Shown: positions 1 to 5,854 of the stretch, in pieces
Layout: the number at the start of each line of letters is the position of its first letter
How positions within the stretch are numbered: position 1 is the stretch's first letter
NCBI GenBank assembly: GCA_030616825.1
Contig: JAUWWO010000027.1
Span: 1 to 6,510, forward strand
Reading direction: 5' to 3'
From: Candidatus Margulisiibacteriota bacterium
GTDB taxonomy: Bacteria; Margulisbacteria; WOR-1; JAUWWO01
DNA length: 6,510 nucleotides
Program-made: the position numbers and the translations under genes
Notes under the pieces: generated by a model
Told to the model about the DNA's origin: nothing
Databases searched by the model: none
Seen by the model: only the letters and a program-made list of their open reading frames with translations

Positions 1-1
1 A

Positions 2-295
2 GAGAACGAGGTTGGGGGGATATACAAAGAACTCCATTCGATTTCCCAGAAAGACATAATGAGGATGCTTAAACTTTCTTCTCGGATGGGGGAGTATGGA
101 AAAGATGTAGCGGTGATGCTCGAATCCCTCATGAGTCGCTTCTGGAGTACTAAATCTGAGCTATTATGTCGTCCTGTGAAGATCATACTTCAGGCTTTGG
201 CTGCTATCAAAAGAAGAGCAAATGTTAGGCTTGCTCTAGATGTTATGTGTCTTAGATTAGGAGAAGCTATAAATGTCAAGGAGAATGGGTATTAA
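2..295 (+). CDS. holB: DNA polymerase III delta' subunit, C-terminal fragment (probable)
   Basis: This frame is open from the left window edge to TAA at 293-295, so 97 residues of the C-terminus are visible and the start lies upstream. The ATG at 59 is internal, not a start, because the frame continues before it. The helical tail, with a run like ILQALAAIKRRANVRLALDV followed by MCLRL, resembles the end of clamp-loader delta' subunits, where an N(A/V)N-x-RLALEVLLLRL-type segment is common. Delta' is part of the clamp loader that places the sliding clamp on DNA. In many bacteria holB lies directly before ricT, as here, and the two overlap by 23 bases. The AAA+ domain that would settle identity lies outside the window, so the call rests on the tail pattern and gene order. 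Confidence 0.68.
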   Translation, partial: ENEVGGIYKELHSISQKDIMRMLKLSSRMGEYGKDVAVMLESLMSRFWSTKSELLCRPVKIILQALAAIKRRANVRLALDVMCLRLGEAINVKENGY

Positions 296-956
296 ACTCC
301 GAAAGTTTGGAAGGCTTTGCCCGATAACGGGGTACAGGGAAGAGTCAATCAGGGTTGGTTTCCCGGTTATTGTGCAGACCGATCGAGGAGTTGAGTTTGG
401 GGAGATTGTTGCATATGAGCGAGGGCTTCCTAAAAGGATAGCCAGAGATGTAAGGCTCAAAAAAGTTTTAAGATATGCTACTGACGACGATATAAAAACC
501 GAAACGGAGCTTAATGTAAAGGAAGCTGCAGCCATAAAGGTTGCAGTAGATAAGGTAAGAGATTACGAATTTTCAATTAAGGTAGTGAATGCAGAGTATA
601 TATTTGATCAAAGCAGGGTTATTTTCTACTATAAACTTGAGGAACGGAAAAGAGCCCCGAACTTTAAAGAACTGAAAAGAGATCTTGCAAGGATGCTTAA
701 TACCAAGGTCGATCTTCGTCAGGTTAGTCCCCGTGATGAAGCAATGATGTTTGGAGGGTTAGGTCCCTGCGGAAGACCCTTGTGTTGTATGGCTTGGCTG
801 GATAGACCTAAGCATGTGACAGTGAAGATGGTTAAGGATCAAGGGTTACAGATAAGCCCAACAAGGACGTCTGGCCTTTGCGGAAGGCTGATGTGTTGTT
901 TGGAGTACGAGTATGAGGGCAAGGACAAGAAAAGGAAAGAAGGAGAGACGAGATGA
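273..956 (+). CDS. ricT: RicT/YaaT, PSP1-domain iron-sulfur regulatory protein
   Basis: This 227-residue protein matches the PSP1/YaaT family in length and motifs. A small beta-rich N-terminal part contains FPVIVQTDRGVEFGEIVAY (residues 30-48). Then come the PSP1 core (about 55-150) and two cysteine clusters, GPCGRPLCC (164-172; C166, C171, C172) and GLCGRLMCC (201-209; C203, C208, C209). In Bacillus subtilis RicT joins RicA and RicF in the Y-complex, which binds [4Fe-4S] clusters and helps RNase Y mature mRNAs. The cysteines here are those expected of cluster ligands. That the same role holds in this diderm is inference. I chose ATG 273 because AGGAG at 259-263 stands 9 bases upstream. The in-frame ATG at 285 has its AGGAGA directly abutting, which is too close. 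The gene overlaps holB by 23 bases and the HIT gene by 4 (ATGA). Confidence 0.93.
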   Translation: MSRRMGIKLRKFGRLCPITGYREESIRVGFPVIVQTDRGVEFGEIVAYERGLPKRIARDVRLKKVLRYATDDDIKTETELNVKEAAAIKVAVDKVRDYEFSIKVVNAEYIFDQSRVIFYYKLEERKRAPNFKELKRDLARMLNTKVDLRQVSPRDEAMMFGGLGPCGRPLCCMAWLDRPKHVTVKMVKDQGLQISPTRTSGLCGRLMCCLEYEYEGKDKKRKEGETR

Positions 957-1300
957 GCGAATGCATATTTTGCCAGATAGCTTCTGGCAGGATCAAGGCG
1001 AGCATCTTGTACAGTGACGAACATGTGGTTGCCTTTGAGGATGTCTCACCTCAGGCCCCAACCCATTTGGTGGTTATTCCCAGAGCTCATATTGAGGGAG
1101 TTGCCGACTTAGTCTCAGAGAAAAGAGAGCAGTTGATATCGAAAATTTTTGAGGCGATCTCTAAGATTGTCACAAAAAAAGGTCTTAGCTCTTCTGGCTA
1201 CAGGGTGGTACTAAATCAGGGGGAAGACGCAGGCCAACTCGTTCCACACCTTCATTTTCATGTGCTTTCCGGAAGGCCCTTTAGTTGGCCGCCAGGATAA
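953..1300 (+). CDS. HIT-family (HINT-like) purine nucleotide-binding hydrolase
   Basis: This is a full-length, 115-residue HINT-branch histidine-triad protein. It starts with the zinc-type CIFC motif (C4, C7) and continues with SPQAPTHLVVIPRAHI (32-47), a GYRVVLNQGEDAGQ segment (82-95) and the triad HLHFHVL with H99, H101 and H103. The central H101 is at the position of the catalytic nucleophile in Hint proteins. It ends in the family tail GRPFSWPPG. Such proteins hydrolyse purine nucleoside phosphoramidates and aminoacyl-adenylates, and their cellular role in bacteria is poorly defined. They often sit near ribosomal or tRNA genes. The ATG overlaps the ricT stop (ATGA, 953-956) and has AGGAG at 941-945, 7 bases upstream, so translation is probably coupled to ricT. 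Nothing in it appears truncated or altered. Confidence 0.96.
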   Translation: MSECIFCQIASGRIKASILYSDEHVVAFEDVSPQAPTHLVVIPRAHIEGVADLVSEKREQLISKIFEAISKIVTKKGLSSSGYRVVLNQGEDAGQLVPHLHFHVLSGRPFSWPPG

Positions 1301-1317
1301 AAAAACTTTAATGTAAG

Positions 1318-1324
1318 AAGGAGG
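1318..1324 (+). promoter_or_regulatory. Strong Shine-Dalgarno site for the TTG start of rpsU
   Basis: AAGGAGG lies in the 33-base gap between the HIT gene and rpsU, 9 bases before TTG at 1334. It is the best ribosome-binding site in the window. Together with the conserved first residues [12 protein letters not shown] it fixes the non-ATG start. Confidence 0.85.
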
Positions 1325-1333
1325 CGAGAAAAT

Positions 1334-1531
1334 TTGCCAAGGATAGAGATAAGGAAAGATGAATCCATAGATAAGGCTCTGCTGAAGTTTAAAAGGAAAG
1401 TTCGCAAAGAAGGCATTATCGACGAAATGAAGAAGCGCGAGTTTTACGAAAAGCCAAGCCAGCGGAAGAGGAAAAATCTGGAGCGCGCCAAAAGGCGGGA
1501 ACGAAGGCGAAGGGTAATGCAAGATCGATAG
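1334..1531 (+). CDS. rpsU: 30S ribosomal protein S21 (bS21)
   Basis: This 65-residue, very basic protein carries the S21 signature: a short N-terminal strand [20 protein letters not shown] (4-23), then [20 protein letters not shown] (26-45) and an Arg/Lys tail ending [12 protein letters not shown]. bS21 binds the 30S platform near the 3' end of 16S rRNA and assists translation initiation. The start is TTG at 1334: no in-frame ATG or GTG precedes the conserved N-terminus, and an AAGGAGG site stands 9 bases upstream. The length is normal for the family. The gene follows the HIT gene after 33 bases and lies 17 bases before the permease gene. The TTG start may moderate expression despite the strong ribosome-binding site, which is inference. 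Confidence 0.96.
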   Translation: MPRIEIRKDESIDKALLKFKRKVRKEGIIDEMKKREFYEKPSQRKRKNLERAKRRERRRRVMQDR

Positions 1532-1550
1532 TCTTCTTGTAATAGACTAT
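1528..1550 (+). promoter_or_regulatory. Inverted repeat spanning the rpsU stop and lptF start
   Basis: ATAGTCT (1528-1534) and AGACTAT (1544-1550) are perfect inverted copies separated by a 9-base loop. The stem takes in the rpsU stop codon TAG (1529-1531) and the first two bases of the lptF ATG (1549-1551). No T-tract follows, so it is not an intrinsic terminator. A 7-pair AT-rich stem is weak. If it forms, it would mask the lptF start until ribosomes finishing rpsU open it. This function is inferred only from position. Confidence 0.35.
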
Positions 1551-2646
1551 GACAGTTAAGATAGGCATTTTAGATCGCTATATTGTAAGGGAGATAATTC
1601 CTCCCTTTCTGGTGGGTATTTTTGGCTTCATTATCATAATGATTACGGACATCCTTTTCACCTTGACAGATTTGATAATTAATAAAGGTGTCCCGTTTTT
1701 TGCCGTTTTGAAGCTCCTTGTGTTTAAGTTGCCCGCGATAATGGTCCTGACTTTTCCGGTGGCTACACTTTTTGGGGTGGCCATGGCCATGGGGAGGCTT
1801 TCGCATGACAGAGAGATAATAGCTCTACGAACAAGCGGGGTGTCGATGTTTCGCATAGCTACTCCGATAATTTTGATCTCACTCGCCATAAGCTTTATGT
1901 GTTATTCTACCAACGAATTTGTCGTGCCCTGGGCTAATCACATATCAGAAGGGATCATTCGCCAAATAATTTTGAGGAAACCTGTCACCCAAATTAAAGA
2001 AAATGTTTTCTTCAAGGATAAAGGGAATAGGTATTTTTACGTCAAACATGTTGATCCAAAGCTGGGGACCCTTCAGGATATTATGATGTATGAGCTGGGA
2101 AGAGGCTCGATCCCTCGAGTTGTTGTCGCTAAAAGGGCAAAGTTCAAAGGAAACATCTGGGACCTGGAGAGTGGGATAATCCATAAATACGGGAGCGATG
2201 GACACCTGGAATATGAGGCTACATTTGACTCGATGCGCATCGTGGTTTCCGAAGGCTTTTTAGGACACTTGGGTTATAGTAAGCAGAAGACCTCACAGGA
2301 GATGAGCAGCCGTGAGCTTCATAAACTTATAAGCATGCTCAAGCGTGGTGGGGTAAACACTCGCTCTTTACTTGTAGATTTTTATATGAAGTTTTCAATT
2401 CCTCTAACCTGTTTTGTGTTTGCGCTGATTGGTATTCCGCTTTCCCTTTCTGGAGTGCGAACAGGAAGAGCTTTTGGGGTTGTGATGTGTATTGTTATAG
2501 TGTTCTCATTTTATGTATTTGCCTCTGTATCCAGATCCTTTGGGTATGGGGGGGTTATTCATCCGGTGCTTGCTGCTTTCGTGCCCCAAGCTACATTTAC
2601 GTTATTTGGAGCAGCACTTCTTTTTAGGGAGGCAGCCCTCAGATGA
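1549..2646 (+). CDS. LPS export ABC transporter permease, LptF/LptG (YjgP/YjgQ) family
   Basis: This 365-residue inner-membrane protein has the LptF/LptG layout: three N-terminal membrane segments (about 20-40, 60-81, 103-120), a periplasmic beta-jellyroll domain (about 130-270) and three C-terminal segments (about 282-303, 308-328, 336-358). Family motifs seen are ILDRYIVRE at the start, GRLSHDREIIALRTSGVS (82-99) in the cytoplasmic coupling region, and KFSIPLTCFVFALIGIPLSL (281-300). With LptB, such permeases extract LPS and push it onto the periplasmic bridge towards LptD, which is encoded downstream. LptF and LptG are hard to separate from sequence, so I give no symbol. Only one copy lies in the window. 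ATG 1549 is the first possible start because an in-frame TAG precedes it at 1543-1545. No Shine-Dalgarno sequence is visible before it. The 3' end overlaps the TPR gene (ATGA, 2643-2646). Confidence 0.93.
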   Translation: MTVKIGILDRYIVREIIPPFLVGIFGFIIIMITDILFTLTDLIINKGVPFFAVLKLLVFKLPAIMVLTFPVATLFGVAMAMGRLSHDREIIALRTSGVSMFRIATPIILISLAISFMCYSTNEFVVPWANHISEGIIRQIILRKPVTQIKENVFFKDKGNRYFYVKHVDPKLGTLQDIMMYELGRGSIPRVVVAKRAKFKGNIWDLESGIIHKYGSDGHLEYEATFDSMRIVVSEGFLGHLGYSKQKTSQEMSSRELHKLISMLKRGGVNTRSLLVDFYMKFSIPLTCFVFALIGIPLSLSGVRTGRAFGVVMCIVIVFSFYVFASVSRSFGYGGVIHPVLAAFVPQATFTLFGAALLFREAALR

Positions 2647-3287
2647 TTCTTCAAGGTAAACTTAAATCACGAAGGGAGGAGGCTCGCTCACTTAAGGAGA
2701 CCGCATTAAAGAGATTGTCATCGAGTGACTATATAAAGGCAAAAGAGGAGTATCGCCTTGCGCTTATTCTAGATCCGAGGATTATCTCAGAGGTTATTTT
2801 GGACTATGAAAGGTTCTTAGAGAGAGACTGGAGCAATATCGGAGTCAGACTTTCGTTAGCTGATCTTTACTTGAGAACCGAAGATGTTTCCTCTGCCCTG
2901 ATCGAACTCGAGGAGGTGCTGGATATCTCTCCAAAAATGGTGCCAGTATACAATATCTTGGGACAGATCCTAATGAGCAAAGGGGCTATTCAGGAGACAA
3001 TAGAGCTTCTGGAGAGGGCTCTCAGGGAGGATCTTGGGAGCACTGCACTTTCAGAGATGCTTGCAGGGGCATACTTAGAGAGGGGAAATATATCTAAGTC
3101 AATAACACTGTACAAGGAAATACTCGGATTGGATCCAGCCGACAAAAAGACCTTAAGGATTTTGGGAGATCTCTACTGTCGCGTTGGGGCTCCCGAGGAA
3201 GCAGCCAAAATGTATGTGAGACTATACGAAGTAGATCCAGGGACTTTTGAAGAAGTGATACATAAATTTGAGGATTTGGTGGAATGA
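2643..3287 (+). CDS. TPR-repeat protein, N-terminal part (ends at an in-frame TGA)
   Basis: This 214-residue, almost wholly helical protein has no signal peptide or membrane segment, so it is probably cytosolic. TPR-type repeats are visible about every 34 residues: around 30-45 (IKAKEEYRLALILDP), 68-97 (LADLYLR...LDISP), 102-135 (YNILGQILMSKGAIQETIEL), 138-165 (AGAYLERG...LGLDP) and 172-199 (ILGDLYCRVGAPEEAAKMYV). TPRs bind other proteins and give no enzymatic role. The ATG overlaps the permease stop (ATGA) and AGGGAGG at 2626-2632 stands 10 bases upstream. The ORF stops at TGA 3285-3287, inside a repeat whose remainder continues in the same frame downstream. I therefore read it as the first part of a protein of about 791 residues broken by a nonsense codon, though it could be made as a separate short protein. 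Confidence 0.85.
   Translation: MILQGKLKSRREEARSLKETALKRLSSSDYIKAKEEYRLALILDPRIISEVILDYERFLERDWSNIGVRLSLADLYLRTEDVSSALIELEEVLDISPKMVPVYNILGQILMSKGAIQETIELLERALREDLGSTALSEMLAGAYLERGNISKSITLYKEILGLDPADKKTLRILGDLYCRVGAPEEAAKMYVRLYEVDPGTFEEVIHKFEDLVE
3285..3287 (+). other. In-frame TGA interrupting the TPR coding region
   Basis: The frame from 2643 and the frame of the downstream TPR ORF are identical. This TGA at codon 215 is the only stop between 2643 and 5019. Gap-free alignment of repeats (VIHKFEDLVE*ERGNSKVR against VILDYERFLERDWSNIGVR at residues 51-69) puts the stop where other repeat copies have Arg, Arg, Thr or Ser. A single transition from CGA or TGG would create it. TGA ends ricT, lptF, the TPR region and the short lptD frame, so the codon is a normal terminator here. 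Whether it is genuine or a base-call error cannot be told from the sequence. Confidence 0.75.
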
Positions 3288-3314
3288 GAGAGAGGCAACT
3301 CTAAGGTTCGGGAG

Positions 3315-5021
3315 ATGCTGGCTGAAATGTATCTCCGAGGCCGCAGGCCCGACAAAGCTGTAGAGCATTACAGGCAGATCTTCAGTGCACAAAAATTTAG
3401 GGCAGGGGAGGCAGTAGCGAAATACAAAAAAGCACTGGAGAGTTTTCCCGCACATCCTGGTCTTATAAGCTCCCTTGCAGAAGTTTTGATATTGCGGGGG
3501 TCTTATACAGAGGCAGCGACAGAGTATAACAGGCTTGTCAGGTTAGGAGGAGAATACATAAATTTAGCGATTCAAGGTTACCTTAAGATAATAAAAAGAT
3601 ATCCCGAGAATATTTTAGCGCACAAATTTTTGGGGGATGCGTATGAGAATTTAGGGAAACATGAGAATGCCCTTGAGGAGTACAGGATCGCACTTTCACT
3701 AGATCCTGGAGAAGCCGACTACATTGCTAAAAGATGTAAGGAGATCTTGAAGACCAGACCGGATCTCGCATGCCTACACCAGGTACTCGGAGAGATCTCC
3801 CTTATCAAAAAGGAGTTTAGAAAGGGAATTTTGGAAGCAGAAGAGATATTAAGTGTAGATGGTCAAAACATCGATGGATATGTGCTCCTTGGCGATGGAT
3901 ATAAAGGCGCAGGGCTCTATACCAAGGCCTGTGATTCATACAGGATGGCTTTAAGTCTTGATTCCTACAACATCTCTGTTCACGGAAAACTTAAGAGTTC
4001 AAGAAAACTTGAGCTCGAAGAGTCAGCTAAAGCTTTAAGAATGAAGATAAAGGAAGATCAGTGGAGAAAGTCCTTGCACCTTGATTTGGCCAAAATTTAC
4101 CTGGAGCTTGAAGAGTGGGATGGGGCTACGAAAGAACTTCAGGAAGCGTTGCGGGATCAGACAAGAGCACCATTTGCTTATAACCTTTTGGGGCTCTCCT
4201 TCAAAGAACAGGGCAAGTTCGAACTTGCTCCCTCACAATTTAGGAAAGCGCTGGAAGTCCTTCCGGAAGAGCTTGGGGAACTTGAGAAGATCATAAGATT
4301 TAACTTAGCTTCAACCTACACAGCACTTGGGAGAGTTCCTGATGCTATCTCCGAATACGAAAACATCCGTGAAAAGGATATTGATTTTGGAGGGGTGGAA
4401 TATAAGATAAAGTGTTTAACCTCAATCAATCCTCAGTCCCTTCGGAATAAGATGTTTGCGTTGGTCTTGCAGGATCTTGAAGAGCAAGGGCTTCTTCAGA
4501 TCTGGGGGAGAGATGGAAGGAGAGTGCAGCATGGTAGACGCATAGATGACTTTGGCATATCATTTGCCCAAACTCATAACGAGGCGGGATTTGACTATCT
4601 TCTTAAGGGGCTCCATAAGTCTGCAGAAGATGAGTTTTTACTCGGATCATCACTCGATCCTCGACTCCCCTCAGCTTTAAATAATCTGGCAGTAATTTAT
4701 GCACATCAGGGAAGGTTTGATGACGCAGTGGCAAAGCTTTCCGCAGCGCTCGAGGAGGAGCCAAAACATGCGGTCCTGCATAACAACTTATGTGTGGTAG
4801 TACACCTTAAGGGAGATAGTAAAGCTGCTGAGGTTGAGTTCCTTCGTGCAATCTCCATTGATCCTGATTTAAGTGTAACTTATATAAACCTAGGGGATGC
4901 GTACTATGCTCAAGGCAATGCCAGGCAGGCCATTGGGTACTGGGAAAAGGTTAAAAATTTTTCTATTGTGAGTGAACTGGCAGCTAGAAGATTAAGATAT
5001 ACCTCCTCTAATTATCAATGA
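3315..5021 (+). CDS. TPR-repeat protein, C-terminal part (continuation after the TGA)
   Basis: This is a 568-residue helical protein. An N-terminal array of TPR-like repeats covers about 1-355, each often followed by a helix of the type YxxIIxRxPxN (AIQGYLKIIKRYPENILAH at 85-103, KRCKEILKTRPDLACLH at 139-155). A less regular stretch (about 365-420) includes the Arg-rich WGRDGRRVQHGRR (397-409). Three canonical TPRs follow at about 421-449, 453-483 and 487-517, with a fourth at about 521-550. There is no signal peptide, so it is probably cytosolic. ATG 3315 lies inside a repeat helix (REMLAEMYLR), an unnatural place to begin. The frame is open from 3288 and continuous with the upstream ORF. 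An AAGG at 3303-3306 could give weak reinitiation. The 3' end overlaps lptD (ATGA), so it is probably co-translated with LPS transport genes. A role as their partner or regulator is inferred from position only. Confidence 0.85.
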   Translation: MLAEMYLRGRRPDKAVEHYRQIFSAQKFRAGEAVAKYKKALESFPAHPGLISSLAEVLILRGSYTEAATEYNRLVRLGGEYINLAIQGYLKIIKRYPENILAHKFLGDAYENLGKHENALEEYRIALSLDPGEADYIAKRCKEILKTRPDLACLHQVLGEISLIKKEFRKGILEAEEILSVDGQNIDGYVLLGDGYKGAGLYTKACDSYRMALSLDSYNISVHGKLKSSRKLELEESAKALRMKIKEDQWRKSLHLDLAKIYLELEEWDGATKELQEALRDQTRAPFAYNLLGLSFKEQGKFELAPSQFRKALEVLPEELGELEKIIRFNLASTYTALGRVPDAISEYENIREKDIDFGGVEYKIKCLTSINPQSLRNKMFALVLQDLEEQGLLQIWGRDGRRVQHGRRIDDFGISFAQTHNEAGFDYLLKGLHKSAEDEFLLGSSLDPRLPSALNNLAVIYAHQGRFDDAVAKLSAALEEEPKHAVLHNNLCVVVHLKGDSKAAEVEFLRAISIDPDLSVTYINLGDAYYAQGNARQAIGYWEKVKNFSIVSELAARRLRYTSSNYQ

Positions 5022-5854
5022 ACATCCTCAAAGAAAGAATTTACTCGTCTTTCTCCACAAGGGTCTTTTTTGTGTTTCTTATAATTTGTGCCTTTGCTAG
5101 GGGCTCTTCTCTTTCGGCTGCTGAAGAGATTATTGTTAATCTTAAAGCGGACAGCCTCCGTTACGATGAGACAGGTGGGGTGGTTGTTGCAGTGGGAAGC
5201 GTTGAAGCCAAACTAGGAGAATTTGTAATCAATGCAGATGTGATGCGTGTTGATGTGGCCTCTAAGGTGATTACAGCCGAAGGGGATGTGAGGCTTTCCA
5301 CTGAGAACTATTCAGCGCATGGCCAGCTCCTCGTGTACGATGCTTCAGCAGAAGCTGCCTCCATATCTAAGTTTTACACAATCTATAGGTCTTCGGACAT
5401 TAAAGGAGAAGTATTCATAAGGATAGACGAATTCTATGATGAACCCGCTCTCAAATGGGGGATTGAAGGTGATGTGACTACTTGTGATTATGAAAGACCA
5501 CACTATGATGTGAAGGCCAAGCGTTTTGAATTTTATCCAGAAGATAAACTTGTAGGATACTCGGTGACATTTTATATAAATGGTATTCCAGTGATGTGGT
5601 TCCCATATTGGATATATTCATTTAAGAGAAGAAGAGCATCCTTGATGCCCATTATCGGACATAATGAAGTCGAGGGAGACTTTGCCAAGTTCGCTTTTGA
5701 TTATTTTATTGATAACGATGCTTATGGGTTGATCTATATCGATTTGATGCAGAAAAGGGTTTGGGCAAGGGAGTTGAACACGAATACAGGCTTGATCAAG
5801 CCAATTCAGGCGTTTTTTATATTTATCATCTTGAGGAGAGAGATACCGGATTAA
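5018..5854 (+). CDS. lptD: LptD (OstA/Imp) outer-membrane LPS translocon, N-terminal part before a frameshift
   Basis: The protein begins with a signal peptide: basic n-region (K5, R7), hydrophobic core about 16-27 and likely cleavage after SLSAA (about 34-35). An LptA/OstA-like beta-jellyroll follows (about 38-115; LKADSLRYDETGGVVVAVGS, then VITAEGDVRLS). Next is the LptD signature VTTCDYERPHYDVKAKRFEF (153-172) and YINGIPVMWFPYWIYSFK (186-203), which leads into the barrel. C156 sits where E. coli LptD has a domain-linking disulfide cysteine. LptD receives LPS from the periplasmic bridge and inserts it in the outer leaflet. This frame stays LptD-like to about residue 247, turns unrelated (VWARELNTNTGL...) and stops at 5854, while the barrel resumes one frame back. 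The ATG overlaps the TPR stop (ATGA). No Shine-Dalgarno precedes it, so translation probably depends on coupling. Confidence 0.9.
   Translation: MNILKERIYSSFSTRVFFVFLIICAFARGSSLSAAEEIIVNLKADSLRYDETGGVVVAVGSVEAKLGEFVINADVMRVDVASKVITAEGDVRLSTENYSAHGQLLVYDASAEAASISKFYTIYRSSDIKGEVFIRIDEFYDEPALKWGIEGDVTTCDYERPHYDVKAKRFEFYPEDKLVGYSVTFYINGIPVMWFPYWIYSFKRRRASLMPIIGHNEVEGDFAKFAFDYFIDNDAYGLIYIDLMQKRVWARELNTNTGLIKPIQAFFIFIILRREIPD
5753..5760 (+). other. Apparent -1 frameshift site in lptD
   Basis: Before this point the frame of 5018 reads IYIDLMQKR. After it, the frame one base back reads GLGKGVEHEYRLDQ, which matches the KKGLGLGxExxY pattern at the start of LptD barrels. The run AAAAGGG (5753-5759) is the best place for a lost base. 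The new frame has a stop at 5713-5715, so the shift must lie between 5716 and 5854. A T6 run at 5813-5818 is a second, less likely site. Codons AAA and AGG re-pair poorly after a -1 slip, so programmed frameshifting is not favoured. Confidence 0.75.

Noticed and set aside
59..295. A separate small gene starting at ATG 59
   Set aside because: The same frame is open to the left edge of the window and the product looks like the tail of a larger helical protein.
1285..1312. Promoter-like TTGGCC, 16-base spacer, TTTAAT before rpsU
   Set aside because: The predicted start of transcription would fall at about 1319, inside the rpsU ribosome-binding site, leaving no usable leader.
2626..2638. Hairpin AGGG-AGGCAG-CCCT over the TPR ribosome-binding site
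   Set aside because: Only four pairs with a six-base loop inside coding sequence, with no other sign of regulation.
3285..3302. Selenocysteine insertion at TGA 3285, helped by the AGAG-GCAA-CTCT hairpin at 3291-3302
   Set aside because: The stem has only four pairs with a GNRA loop and lacks a SECIS-like apical loop and bulge. The aligned repeat positions carry Arg, Thr or Ser rather than Cys, and no redox motif surrounds it.
5753..5818. Programmed -1 ribosomal frameshift in lptD
   Set aside because: No good X XXY YYZ heptamer is in frame at AAAAGGG: AAA AGG would re-pair as GAA AAG. The T6 run at 5813 follows a G, and frameshifting is not known for LptD. An indel is simpler.
273..5854. Alternative genetic code with TGA read as an amino acid
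   Set aside because: TGA terminates ricT, the permease and the TPR region at sensible places, including three ATGA overlaps, so it works as a stop here.
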